This document shows, one piece after another, positions 1 to 7,732 of a stretch of DNA of 42,062 bases. The notes under the pieces were generated by a model. That model was given only the letters and a program-made list of their open reading frames with translations, ran no database searches and was not told the origin of the DNA. Location of the stretch: positions 1 through 42,062 of the forward strand of contig JAILQQ010000010.1 of assembly GCA_024698885.1 (NCBI GenBank), read 5' to 3'. Source of the DNA: Lachnospiraceae bacterium (GTDB taxonomy: Bacteria > Bacillota > Clostridia > Lachnospirales > Lachnospiraceae). The translations under genes and the position numbers were made by a program. Positions within the stretch are counted from its first letter, which is position 1, and each line of letters starts with the position of its first letter.

Positions 1-156
1 TGCATCGCAGTCGGCAATCCCTGCAGGGGGCGCAGGGAGATCAATGAAAAAGACCGGAAGTATTATTACAGGGACAGGGAAATAGATGAAGAAGATCTTG
101 CGGAGGAAAAAAGATTCAGGGAAGATCATGAGAACAAAGTAAAAAAGGCGGAATGA
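1..156 (+). CDS. Sugar O-acetyltransferase, C-terminal end (partial)
   Basis: The window opens inside this gene; 51 residues and the stop are visible. The tail starts with GNPCR followed by a charged segment containing REINEKDRKYYYRDREID. This matches the C-terminus of maltose/galactoside O-acetyltransferases (LbH_MAT_GAT family), which transfer acetyl from acetyl-CoA to sugars through a left-handed beta-helix. The catalytic part lies outside the window. The stop is 12 bases before the MFS start, so the two are probably cotranscribed. The last 52 bases recur almost exactly at 16667-16718. Confidence 0.7.
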   Translation, partial: CIAVGNPCRGRREINEKDRKYYYRDREIDEEDLAEEKRFREDHENKVKKAE

Positions 157-168
157 CGGAGACATCAA

Positions 169-1344
169 ATGGGATCACTTCTTTTGGCAGTTATATATCT
201 GATATTTATAAGCCTTGGACTGCCGGATTCGCTCTTAGGATCCGGCTGGCCGAAGATGCAGGAAGCGTTTGGCGTGCCGTCGTCCTATGCAGGCTACGTT
301 TCCATGACCATATCCTTCATGACGGTCATTTCCGCCCTCTTAAGTCCCAAAATGATCAGGAGGTTTCACACAAAGTGGATCGTCATAGTGTCTATTTTCC
401 TGACCGTACTTGGTCTGCTGGGGTTTTCGGTTTCCGGTTCCTATTGGATGCTGTTTCTTTTTGTCGTGCCTTATGGACTCGGAGCGGGAGCAATAGACGC
501 ATCCGTGAACCATTACGTGGCAAATCACTATCCGGGCTCAGTCATGAATTTCCTGCACTGCTTTTATGGCGTAGGGGCAGTCATAAGCCCGTACATCATG
601 GCGCTGGCGTTGAGCAGGGCAAGGTGGAACGAGGAATACCGGTGGACGGCGTATGTCCAGATGGGGATACTGCTTATATGTATTATGTCACTGCCGCTTT
701 GGGCAAAGAGCGAGGATGCCTCGGCCGAAAAAGAGATTAAAGACAGTGCCGGCATAAGGGAAACGCTTGCGGTTCCGGGCGTTATTCTGACGCTGGTCGC
801 TTTTTTTTCCTACTGCTCGGGAGAGGCGACCTGTTTTTTATGGACGCCGAGCTATTTTGCGGGCACTAAGGCAGGATTAAGCGACGGACTGATCGCATCA
901 TTCGGTTCTCTTATATTCGGTGGGCTGATGCTTGGCAGGCTGATATCCGGATTCATATCGGACAGGCTTGGAGACAGGCTTCTGATCTGGGCGGGGATAG
1001 CCCTTGAGCTTTTGGGCATCATAATGGTCTCCCTTCCTGTATCGCATTATATCATGGCGGCGGTTGGGTTTGTTATGATCGGGACAGGGATGGGGCCGGT
1101 ATATCCTGCCATCCAGCATATGGCGCCGGCCAATTTCGGGAGGAAGTATTCTGCGGCCGCGATCGGGCTTCAGATGGCTTCCGCATATGTGGGAAGCACT
1201 TTCATGCCGATGGTCTTCGGAATACTGCAGCAGCATACAGGGATAGGCATCATGCCCCTGTATCTGCTTGTTTTTGCGCTGCTCAATATCGGGATGTTAG
1301 AAATCGCATATCGGAAGATTGACGGGAAGGAAAGGGAGGCATAA
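169..1344 (+). CDS. MFS transporter
   Basis: This 391-residue protein is hydrophobic throughout, with about 12 predicted membrane segments, the usual size for the major facilitator superfamily. An early GLPDSLLGSGWP segment and the charged loop after helix 2 (SPKMIRRF) fit the FucP-like/general sugar or drug MFS branch. The substrate cannot be read from the sequence. A GGAG ribosome site (158-161) sits 7 bases before the ATG. The stop codon overlaps the start of the VOC gene by one base, so the two are translationally coupled. The neighbouring acetyltransferase suggests export or import of a small sugar or acetylated compound, but that is inference. Confidence 0.85.
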   Translation: MGSLLLAVIYLIFISLGLPDSLLGSGWPKMQEAFGVPSSYAGYVSMTISFMTVISALLSPKMIRRFHTKWIVIVSIFLTVLGLLGFSVSGSYWMLFLFVVPYGLGAGAIDASVNHYVANHYPGSVMNFLHCFYGVGAVISPYIMALALSRARWNEEYRWTAYVQMGILLICIMSLPLWAKSEDASAEKEIKDSAGIRETLAVPGVILTLVAFFSYCSGEATCFLWTPSYFAGTKAGLSDGLIASFGSLIFGGLMLGRLISGFISDRLGDRLLIWAGIALELLGIIMVSLPVSHYIMAAVGFVMIGTGMGPVYPAIQHMAPANFGRKYSAAAIGLQMASAYVGSTFMPMVFGILQQHTGIGIMPLYLLVFALLNIGMLEIAYRKIDGKEREA

Positions 1345-1727
1345 TGAGAATAGAGCATGTTGCGATGTACGTGAATGACCTGGAGGCGGCAAGGGATTTC
1401 TTCGTAAGGTATCTGAAGGGGATTTCGAATGAAGGATATCATAATATAAATACGGGTTTCCGCTCCTATTTCATATCCTTTGAAGATGGCGCAAGACTCG
1501 AGATCATGAACAAGCCGCAAATGGAGGATCAGGAAAAAACGATAAATCGTACCGGTTATGTTCATCTTGCCTTCTCGACAGGAAGCAGGGACGCGGTGGA
1601 TGAGCTGACAGAAAGGCTGAGAAAGGACGGCTATGAGGTGGCAGGCGGGCCGCGCGTTACCGGTGACGGTTTCTATGAAAGCTGCATTATCGGGATTGAA
1701 GAAAATCAAATAGAGCTGACAGTATAG
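1344..1727 (+). CDS. VOC (glyoxalase/bleomycin-resistance) family protein
   Basis: This 127-residue protein has the two beta-alpha-beta-beta-beta repeats of the vicinal oxygen chelate fold. It begins MRIEHVAMYVNDLEAARDFF, with the metal-ligand histidine at position 5; a second candidate ligand lies in GYVHLAF, and ARLEIM and NQIELTV supply the glutamates. That suggests an intact metal site like small SMU1112c/glyoxalase-like proteins. The reaction is unknown. The ATG overlaps the MFS stop (TAATG). Its last ~48 bases recur with four differences at 16714-16761. Confidence 0.82.
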   Translation: MRIEHVAMYVNDLEAARDFFVRYLKGISNEGYHNINTGFRSYFISFEDGARLEIMNKPQMEDQEKTINRTGYVHLAFSTGSRDAVDELTERLRKDGYEVAGGPRVTGDGFYESCIIGIEENQIELTV

Positions 1728-1731
1728 AAGA

Positions 1732-1899
1732 TCAGAGGATTCCATAGCAGATCTTTATCTGAGCGCCAGTATCGACCGGGTCAGCGAAAAGATGGATAAG
1801 AATCTGTCTGGTTTACATAACATGACAAACGGGCTTTACGATATAACTGTTCTTTACAGGAGGAACGAGGAGGAGCTTAGAGGGTTTGCCGTGCTGTGA
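1732..1899 (+). pseudogene. C-terminal remnant of an unidentified gene
   Basis: The frame ending at the TGA 1897-1899 reads as plausible protein (…SASIDRVSEKMDKNLSG…, then LYRRNEEELRGFAVL) but has no start codon with a ribosome site; the first ATG is at 1792. It looks like the tail of a deleted gene. I do not recognise the family. It could also be chance. Confidence 0.3.
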
Positions 1900-1937
1900 A
1901 CAGAGAAAACATACTGTGACAAGACGGCAATCTGTGG

Positions 1938-2411
1938 TTAGGACAACTGTTTCAGATTCCGGAAAGAGCTAAACCCGGTAATCTCAGTTCGACGTAATAT
2001 AGAAAAGCCAACGATTAATCCGGTAAGGTATTGTAATAGGCCCTTTTCACGTATAAACCCCATTGCAGGAAACGATCTGCGCTCTGCTAACCGCATGTAA
2101 ATAATGTATCCCGCCATTACAAAAATCGTGCTATATGTAGCTATGAGGGTTACTCCGTCTGTTGAAATCGGTCCTTTACTGGAAAGTACTTTCATAAGTC
2201 CTTGTTGTATCAACATCGAGCCTAATAATCCCCTGAGTACACAAAAAAGCCACACTGCCATAAGGATCTGCCCCGGAAGAGTTCTCAAAAAACGAACGCG
2301 TCTGTTATCGCTTTCCCACAGGGACTGTCGTGCTAATAATACCGGCTTGGATATCCAGCTGCCATCATTATCGATCGTCAGGTCTTTATAATCTGTACTA
2401 TTCACTGTCAT
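1938..2411 (-). pseudogene. CPBP-family intramembrane protease, truncated N-terminal part
   Basis: The 157-residue product has a soluble start (about 45 residues) and two to three membrane segments, followed by RRSFPAMGFIREKGLLQYL and a last helix. This order (RLAERR…MGF…) is the N-terminal half of CPBP (Abi/CAAX protease-like) membrane proteins. Family members run about 270-330 residues and carry the EExxxR and later His motifs. None is present, because the frame leaves the family pattern after LIVGFSIL and stops. It is therefore probably inactive. The start is supported by a GCGAGG site just upstream on the minus strand. Confidence 0.55.
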
Positions 2412-2775
2412 TATGTACCTCGCTATGCTTTCTTAAATTAATTCAGAAAAGAACCCTGGTTTGTAGTTGCCCCGCTTGAAGGGTTGTCAGCACTTTTGCT
2501 TATTTTCTTATTATACTATACGTCATAAGTAAATGATATAGATTTTGCTCACGCTGAAGAAAGATTTGGTTCAAAAATATATGCTTCTGATATTCTGTGC
2601 CATTGTCGTATGCTCCTACATTCCCGACCTTGCCTGTTCACCTCGATCAGCAGTGCCCGTATTGCCGATGGAGGTTTCCGGCTGGTTATTGTTGATGGAG
2701 TTAAGGGCCTTTTCTGATAATGGAAAGCGGTGTATGTCTGTCCGAATGATTGTCATAGAAAAACGTAAAAATCAC
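2412..2775. other. Intergenic stretch with no convincing gene
   Basis: Between the CPBP remnant and the MerR promoter I see one 34-base hairpin (2641-2674, listed separately) and an AT-rich segment near 2505-2530 that could hold a minus-strand -10 box for the CPBP gene. An 83-codon frame (2545-2796) has no ribosome site, no family resemblance and runs through the MerR promoter, so I do not accept it as a gene. Confidence 0.5.
2641..2674. repeat. REP-like hairpin, copy 1 (imperfect)
   Basis: A 14-base arm, the loop GCCCGT and a second 14-base arm. The arms have three mismatches here. Loop and right arm match a second copy at 7272-7305, and both copies are followed by TTTC. Two copies in 5 kb suggest a small dispersed palindromic element. 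There is no T-tract, so it is not a standard terminator. Confidence 0.5.
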
Positions 2776-2806
2776 TTGACTTGGAGTTTACTCTAAGGTG
2801 TATATT
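2776..2806 (+). promoter_or_regulatory. MerR-type promoter/operator with 19-bp spacer
   Basis: The -35 box TTGACT (2776-2781) and -10 box TATATT (2801-2806) are separated by 19 bases, the long spacer characteristic of MerR-regulated promoters. The spacer holds the dyad CTTGGAGTTTACTCTAAG (2780-2797), with one mismatch between its two halves. This resembles NmlR/AdhR-type operators. It directly precedes the MerR gene, so autoregulation by DNA untwisting is the likely mode. Confidence 0.8.
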
Positions 2807-2830
2807 GCTATAGAAGGGAGGTAACCGGGC

Positions 2831-3205
2831 ATGACCATAAAGGAAGTATGTGAAAAATACAATCTTAAGCCGGATACGCTCAGGTACTATGAGCGGGTCG
2901 GGGTTATTCCGGAAGTGACGCGAACGGGAGGTGGGATCCGTGATTATCAGGAAGAGGATATCAAATGGGTTGAGATAGCGGTCTGCATGCGTGACGCCGG
3001 GGTACCGATCGAAATGCTGATCGAATATGTGAAGCTGTTCAAACAGGGCGATGAAACGTTCGAGGCCAGGGCAAACCTGCTTAAGGAGGCCAGGGCGCGG
3101 ATCGTTGAGGCACGGAAAAAGTACGATACGGCTCTTGAAAGGCTGGATTACAAGATAAGCAGGTATGAGCTGGCTATGAAGACAGGCGTATTAACATGGG
3201 AATGA
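2831..3205 (+). CDS. MerR-family transcriptional regulator
   Basis: 124 residues. The N-terminal winged helix starts MTIKEVCEKYNLKPDTLRYY, followed by ERVGVIPEVTRTGGGIRDY, the classic MerR recognition helix and wing. A CMRDAGVPIEMLIEYV stretch and a coiled-coil dimerisation helix (about 80-118) follow. There is no conserved effector cysteine cluster in the C-terminal part; the single Cys in VCMRD lies in the family's usual alpha-4 region, so the signal could be an aldehyde or electrophile as in NmlR/AdhR, but this is inference. A GGGAGG site lies 9 bases before the ATG. The promoter upstream has the matching operator. The next gene, a nitroreductase, survives only as a stub. Confidence 0.9.
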   Translation: MTIKEVCEKYNLKPDTLRYYERVGVIPEVTRTGGGIRDYQEEDIKWVEIAVCMRDAGVPIEMLIEYVKLFKQGDETFEARANLLKEARARIVEARKKYDTALERLDYKISRYELAMKTGVLTWE

Positions 3206-3218
3206 GGAGGAAAAACAG

Positions 3219-3305
3219 ATGAACGAGACATTGAAGGTTTTAGAGGCAAGAAGGAGCTGCAGGAATTTTAAGCCTGATATGATCATGGATATCTGTTTAG
3301 GGTGA
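3219..3305 (+). pseudogene. Nitroreductase-family N-terminal stub
   Basis: An ATG with a good AGGAGG site (3205-3210) starts MNETLKVLEARRSCRNFKPDM, the typical first helix of nitroreductase-like FMN enzymes (family length ~170-200). The frame then ends at codon 29. The rest of the gene is gone and the MATE gene follows immediately. This was presumably the MerR-controlled target before a deletion. Confidence 0.6.
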
Positions 3306-3361
3306 AAGCGCTTCACCAGAAGGACTTTGCAGGAAAAAAAGAAGTGGCAAGAAATAAAACT

Positions 3362-4711
3362 ATGAAAAGCAACATAACCGACATGACACATGGCGCACCT
3401 GCAAGGCACATCCTGCTGTTTGCGCTTCCGACCCTGATAGGCAACATATTCCAGCAGATATATAATCTTGCCGACTCGATGATCGTCGGTCGTTTCATAG
3501 GCTCCAATGCGTTTGCCGCCGTAGGTGCAACCTCATCCATTACCTTTCTGTTCTTTGCGCTATGCAACGGGATAGGCAGCGGGGGAGGGATCGTTGCATC
3601 CCAGTATTACGGTGCCCATGATGATTCCAATGTAAAAAAATGCATCGTAAACACGGGGCTGATCATGCTCATCGTTCCCGTGATGTTTGGGCTGACCGGT
3701 TTTGGTCTTGCTCCTTATCTTTTAAGCCTTCTAAAGACGCCGACCCTTATCATGGCTGACGCTGTGCTTTACACACGCTTTATGTGCATAGGGCTTCTTT
3801 TCGTCTCCCTGTATAATTACCTTTCATCCATGCTTAAGGCGCTCGGTGACGCGAAGACTCCCCTGTATTTCCTGATCACTTCTACCATTATAAATATCGT
3901 TCTCGATATACTGTTAGTCTGCGTATTCCCGCTCGGGATCACAGGGGCTGCGCTGGCAACCGTCATTTCCCAGTTCATATCTGTGTTATTGTGCGGGATC
4001 CACGCATACAGGACAAACCCCTACTTCCGTATCAGACGTGACGACATACATGTAACTCTCAGGATGACATATCAGATCGTTCGTCTCGGTGTGCCGATGT
4101 CCGTTCAGTTTTCCCTTATTGCAATATCTGCCATGGCCCTCCAGCGCGTTGTCAATTCTTTCGGCACTACTGTTGTGGCTGCGTTTACGGCAACCAACAG
4201 GATAGAACAGCTCATACACCAGCCATACATGACCCTTGCCGCTTCAATTGCCACATTCAGCGGCCAGAATTTCGGTGCAAAAAGAAATGACCGCGTGTAT
4301 GCCGGATACAGGACCGGTATCATTATTATGATATCATTCACTGTTTTGCTGATGTTTGTAATGCAGCTTTTCGGCAAAGCAATTACAGGCCTTTTTGTAT
4401 CCGATCGCGAGGTCATTACACTTGGTGCAAAAGGTCTTAAGATCACAAGCATGTTTTATCTTGCGCTCGGTATGATATATGTTGTACGCGGTGTTCTGTC
4501 CGGTATAGGCGATGCATTCTTTTCGTTGTTTAACGGTGTTGTGGAAGTCATAGGCAGATTCACGATCCCTCTGCTCATGACCTCGTATTTAGGTTATGGA
4601 GAGGCCGGCATCTGGCTGTCATCCGGCATTGTGTGGATAATAAGCGGTGTAACGGCATGGATCCGGTACTTAACCTATTTCCGTAGCAAGGTTGAGTATA
4701 ACGCACCCTGA
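3362..4711 (+). CDS. MATE-family multidrug efflux transporter
   Basis: 449 residues with about 12 membrane helices. The start MKSNITDMTHGAPARHILLF, then NIFQQIYNLADSMIVGRFIG, is diagnostic for the MATE family of Na+ or H+/drug antiporters. The second half repeats the pattern (GVPMSVQFSLIA, NRIEQLIHQP). I chose the ATG at 3362; an in-frame GTG at 3302 adds 20 charged residues that lie in the nitroreductase-stub junction and are unlike family N-termini. No clear Shine-Dalgarno sequence precedes 3362, so translation may depend on the upstream junction. Substrate unknown. Confidence 0.88.
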   Translation: MKSNITDMTHGAPARHILLFALPTLIGNIFQQIYNLADSMIVGRFIGSNAFAAVGATSSITFLFFALCNGIGSGGGIVASQYYGAHDDSNVKKCIVNTGLIMLIVPVMFGLTGFGLAPYLLSLLKTPTLIMADAVLYTRFMCIGLLFVSLYNYLSSMLKALGDAKTPLYFLITSTIINIVLDILLVCVFPLGITGAALATVISQFISVLLCGIHAYRTNPYFRIRRDDIHVTLRMTYQIVRLGVPMSVQFSLIAISAMALQRVVNSFGTTVVAAFTATNRIEQLIHQPYMTLAASIATFSGQNFGAKRNDRVYAGYRTGIIIMISFTVLLMFVMQLFGKAITGLFVSDREVITLGAKGLKITSMFYLALGMIYVVRGVLSGIGDAFFSLFNGVVEVIGRFTIPLLMTSYLGYGEAGIWLSSGIVWIISGVTAWIRYLTYFRSKVEYNAP

Positions 4712-4750
4712 CTTCGGATTGTTGTAAAATGGTACAAGAAAAGCTTGCGT

Positions 4751-5617
4751 ATGTTGTATAAAGAAAATTACGGATACCATGATCATCTGCTCATTTATGT
4801 CGCAGTAGGAGCGCGCTCTGATCATTTTGTATCATGGGCTGTGGAGCAGGGTATCAATTATTTTGATGTGGCTCCGGGATACGGAGATGCGCAGCTGTTA
4901 ATGGGAAATTCACTGGTTCCATATCGCAAACAGGTTTATCTGGCATGCAAGACGAACCAAAGAAAAAGAGCAGGTACGGAGACCGATCTGAGGGAATCCC
5001 TGCGGCTCCTCCATACAGATTATTTTGACGTATATCAGCTTCATGGACTGAGTACCATGGAAGAGCTTGAGACCTGCTTCGGCAAAGGCGGAGCAATGGA
5101 GCTTTTAGAAAGCATGAAGAAGAACGGGGATGCACGACATATAGGCTTTACCGCGCATAGCGAGGCGGTGGCTCTGCGTGCGATAGAACTGTTTGATTTC
5201 GATACGGTCATGTTCCCCTTCAACTGGCATATGAATATGGCTCATAATATGGGCAGCAGGCTGATAAAGAGGGCAAAGGAGAAGGGCACAGGCATCCTTG
5301 GCATAAAATCCATGATCGAGAGGGCCTGGCATGATGAGAAGGAAAGGTATGATTCTCCTTATCCGAAGTCGTGGTGCAAGCCTTTTGATATTCAGGCGGA
5401 ATCCGCCTTCCTTCTTGCGGCGTTGAAATTTACCGATTCGCTCGGCGTAGGCGTTCTTGTCCCGCCCGGGAATTTTGACCATTTTCAGTTTGCTGTCACA
5501 CATGTTGGTGATTTTATTGATAAACCATTATCAGATGATGAACGGAATGCTCTGAAGGAGCATCTCCCCAAGGTGGCAGACTATCCTTTTTATGATCCGG
5601 ATTGCTACCATCTTTAG
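4751..5617 (+). CDS. Aldo/keto reductase family protein with altered N-terminus
   Basis: About 288 residues from the ATG at 4751 (a TTG at 4745 is also possible). The TIM-barrel catalytic tetrad is visible: Asp and Tyr in NYFDVAPGYGDAQLLMG, Lys in YLACKT and His in YQLHGL. The fold continues with GKGGAMELLESMKKNG and HIGFTAHS. The first 25 residues do not look like the usual RTGYRISPVSYGG-type strand and seem about four residues short, so the start of the gene may have been altered by small frameshifts. The NADPH-dependent reduction of an aldehyde or ketone is known for the family; the substrate is unknown. Fragments of a second copy survive at 14627-14670. Confidence 0.8.
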   Translation: MLYKENYGYHDHLLIYVAVGARSDHFVSWAVEQGINYFDVAPGYGDAQLLMGNSLVPYRKQVYLACKTNQRKRAGTETDLRESLRLLHTDYFDVYQLHGLSTMEELETCFGKGGAMELLESMKKNGDARHIGFTAHSEAVALRAIELFDFDTVMFPFNWHMNMAHNMGSRLIKRAKEKGTGILGIKSMIERAWHDEKERYDSPYPKSWCKPFDIQAESAFLLAALKFTDSLGVGVLVPPGNFDHFQFAVTHVGDFIDKPLSDDERNALKEHLPKVADYPFYDPDCYHL

Positions 5618-5628
5618 GATAATGGCAG

Positions 5629-5931
5629 ATGAAAAGACAACAGGAGATTAAGGAAAAAAATCTACAGGATGATCGCGGAAAAATGAATGGTAAACTATTT
5701 TCACAAGCAATAGCAAAAGTGATATCAGGTTTATTTCTAATGGGGGTTCTTCTGTTTTTGCCGGCGGGATCTTTTTCATACTGGAACGCCTGGCTTTTGA
5801 TAGGGATTTTGTTTATTCCGATGATCGCAAAACGTATTCGAAATGAGGAACGGGTACTTGAAGAAGGTCTCGAGGGATATTCGGACTACAAAAAACGTGT
5901 CAAAAACAAGGTTATACCGGGTATTTGGTAA
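5629..5931 (+). pseudogene. ICMT-like membrane methyltransferase with internal deletion
   Basis: The 100-residue product joins the two ends of a ~200-residue family. Residues 19-52 (MNGKLFSQAIAKVISG… to GILFIPM) are the N-terminal two helices. Residues 53-100 (AKRIRNEERVLEEGLEGY, then SDYKKRVKNKVIPGIW) are the C-terminal tail of isoprenylcysteine carboxyl methyltransferase-like proteins. The middle helices and the RHPxY SAM-binding segment are missing, so it cannot be active. The join is in frame. It follows the reductase by 11 bases. Translation could start at 5629 or at the ATG 5683. Confidence 0.7.
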
Positions 5932-5974
5932 ATAAATCTATATTTCCGGATAATGATTTATGAGGAGGACTTGT

Positions 5975-6004
5975 ATGTCAGAGATCAAAAGAATTCAAAA
6001 ATAG
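5975..6004 (+). pseudogene. Nine-codon stub of a lost gene
   Basis: A full GAGGAGG ribosome site (5962-5968) precedes an ATG that reads nine codons (MSEIKRIQK) and then a stop. A strong ribosome site in front of so short a frame suggests the beginning of a deleted gene; a leader peptide is the alternative. Confidence 0.3.
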
Positions 6005-6118
6005 AGATAGGGTATTAAGGTTTTATGCTATACTTGGAGTAAAATAACAGTGGAACTATTCCGGACGATGCACATCGCAAAACGACAGGCTGCAATAAAA
6101 AGAAAGGAAATGAAGGAC

Positions 6119-6631
6119 ATGAAGATTGCTGTATTTAACGGAAGCGCAAGAAAAGAGAACACCTATGCAATGACAGAAGCATTCCGGGAGGGAGCAGAGG
6201 CTTCCGGACATGAGGTTGAGATCTACCAAGTAGGGCAGATGAAGATCAACGGCTGCCTGGGCTGCGAGTACTGCCATACAAAAGGAGAGGGAAGCTGCGT
6301 CCAGAAGGATGACTTTGAAAAGCTCCTGCCTGCATACAAGGAAGCAGATATGGTCATTTTTGCTTCGCCGATCTATTATTTTTCAATGACTGCCCAGATG
6401 GAAGCGGCTATTCAAAGAGTTTACTGCCTCGGAAAGCCCCTTAAGGCAAAGAAGGCGGCGCTTCTTCTATCCTCCGCCTCGGACGGGGTATATGAAGGCG
6501 CTATTGCCCAGTTTAAGGCTTATATGGGCTATGCAGGGATCGAGGCTTCAGGAGTGATCACGGCTCATGGCGATGAAAACAGATCCGAAGCAAAGCTTAA
6601 CGAAGTGAAAGATTTTGCAAAATCCTTATAG
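6119..6631 (+). CDS. Flavodoxin-like NAD(P)H-dependent FMN oxidoreductase
   Basis: 170 residues from the ATG at 6119, chosen because MKIAVFNGSARKENTYAM is the standard first strand and FMN phosphate loop of the family and an AAAGGA lies 10 bases upstream. The sequence then has KINGCLGCEYCHTKGEGSC, a cysteine-rich loop as in iron-sulfur flavoproteins, and ASPIYYFSMTAQMEAAIQR, the FMN-ring loop. It probably reduces quinones, nitro compounds or similar acceptors, or carries electrons. The Cys spacing is not enough to prove an Fe-S cluster. An extended -10-like TGCTATACT lies about 90 bases upstream. Confidence 0.85.
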   Translation: MKIAVFNGSARKENTYAMTEAFREGAEASGHEVEIYQVGQMKINGCLGCEYCHTKGEGSCVQKDDFEKLLPAYKEADMVIFASPIYYFSMTAQMEAAIQRVYCLGKPLKAKKAALLLSSASDGVYEGAIAQFKAYMGYAGIEASGVITAHGDENRSEAKLNEVKDFAKSL

Positions 6632-6685
6632 GATAATTATGGATCTGATAAGCTGAAAACTTGCTTATGTAAAAAGGAAAATGGA

Positions 6686-6931
6686 ATGATGAATGAGCCG
6701 GATCAGTTGAGGATATCTCCGATGGCAAAAACGTGGATATTGGATCTTGACGGGACTTTAGTTGTCCACGATGGTCCTTTTATCACGGGGAGAGATGAAT
6801 TCCTTCCCGGGGCGAGGGAGTTTCTTGAGTCGATCCCCAAAAGGGATATGTTTATACAAGAACCGGGCGGACCTGAAACAGGACCCGCCCGGTCGCTATA
6901 TCAGGATATTTCTTTTCTTTCGGAGCATTGA
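6686..6931 (+). pseudogene. HAD-family phosphatase, truncated
   Basis: After MAKTWILDLDGTLVVHDGPF, which carries the HAD motif I DxDGT, the protein continues GRDEFLPGAREFLESIP and then leaves the family pattern at about residue 58. Motifs II, III and IV are absent. Functional relatives are about 130-200 residues. The break falls just before a strong GC hairpin (6862-6893) that is read as coding sequence here. It is probably a 5' remnant. Confidence 0.6.
6862..6893. terminator. Strong hairpin, possible terminator
   Basis: Perfect 9-base arms ACCGGGCGG (6862-6870) and CCGCCCGGT (6885-6893), with an inner CCTG-AAA-CAGG stem. A T-rich run (TTTCTTTTCTTTC) begins about 15 bases later, too far for a textbook terminator. 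It lies inside the frame of the HAD remnant and probably belonged to the 3' end of the gene it was joined to. Confidence 0.45.
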
Positions 6932-7362
6932 CTGCATCCTTTCATGAATTATGGTGGGAGGAATACAATTGATGCGATACTGTTTCATCCACGGATCGTC
7001 TTACGGACGAGGATCCCGGAGCATCTTATTTGATGGGCTCTGGCTTTGGCCCTGATCATGACCCTTACGACAGGGCTGTGCCAACATGCAAGCTTTCCGT
7101 TAATATATGATCACGATTCTCTTATGCGGAATTTTCAGGAAAATTCCACGCGACCGCTAACGCGGAACCGCAAGGAAGCGGGGAAGGAGACCAAGGACAT
7201 GGCGATCTGGTGCCTGGAAAAGCAAATGAGACGGATTTCAGCCTTGAAAAGGAAACATAGGCTTGCAACATCCTCAATCGGCAATGCCCGTATTGCCGAC
7301 TGAGGTTTCATTGCAAATACACAATCATCCTGCGTGAACGTATCAGAGAAGTATGTTACGCA
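6932..7362. other. Gene-remnant stretch without an intact gene
   Basis: No intact gene is seen. A ribosome-like GGGAGG (6956-6961) precedes an ATG at 6971 that reads 27 codons. A frame ending near 7259 reads GDLVPGKANETDFSLEKET like a protein tail. There is a perfect 9-base inverted repeat (7128-7147, GGAATTTTC/GAAAATTCC) and the second REP-like hairpin (7272-7305). An 85-codon frame at 7046-7303 has no ribosome site or family match and is not accepted. Confidence 0.4.
7272..7305. repeat. REP-like hairpin, copy 2
   Basis: Two 14-base arms with one mismatch enclose the loop GCCCGT. Flanking TTGCAA-type sequences may extend the stem. Same loop, right arm and trailing TTTC as the copy at 2641-2674. 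No T-tract follows. Confidence 0.55.
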
Positions 7363-7725
7363 TTATAATCCTTTTGGATTAGGACCATATTGGTTTTCGC
7401 CGGGCTGTGAATCTTTCAGGAACCATAACATCATGAATATCTGGCCGGCTATGGGAATGATACACGGCAGAAGCAGCCAAGCACTCTTTCCCGTGTCATG
7501 CATTCTTCGGAAAAGAAGCGCCAACCCGGGAACGAAAAGAACAACATTGACAACCAATATTCCCCAGATAAAAGCTTTTATCCCGGTAGCATTTCCAAGA
7601 CCGCTTAAACCGAAGTTTATAATGCACTCAAACAGATAGTACCACCAGAACTCACTTCTGCGTGAACGCCCATTGAAGTCCCTGAAATTGGTAATGACAG
7701 ATCTGACAGCTTCCGTAAATGACAT
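7363..7725 (-). CDS. DUF805 family membrane protein
   Basis: 120 residues. The order MSFTEAVRSVITNFRDFNGRS, RRSEFWWYYLF, then two or three membrane helices, LALLFRRMHDTGKSAWLL and the C-terminal GENQYGPNPKG is the DUF805 pattern (small inner-membrane proteins of unknown role, often toxin- or phage-neighbouring). I chose the ATG at 7725, preceded by AAGGTG on the minus strand. That ribosome site lies on the junction with the broken transposase, so the native promoter may be lost. Confidence 0.85.
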   Translation of the reverse strand: MSFTEAVRSVITNFRDFNGRSRRSEFWWYYLFECIINFGLSGLGNATGIKAFIWGILVVNVVLFVPGLALLFRRMHDTGKSAWLLLPCIIPIAGQIFMMLWFLKDSQPGENQYGPNPKGL

Positions 7726-7732
7726 ATTTTCA

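Noticed and set aside
2545-2796. 83-codon frame with a hydrophobic start
   Set aside because: No ribosome site and no family pattern; it contains the REP-like hairpin and runs into the MerR promoter.
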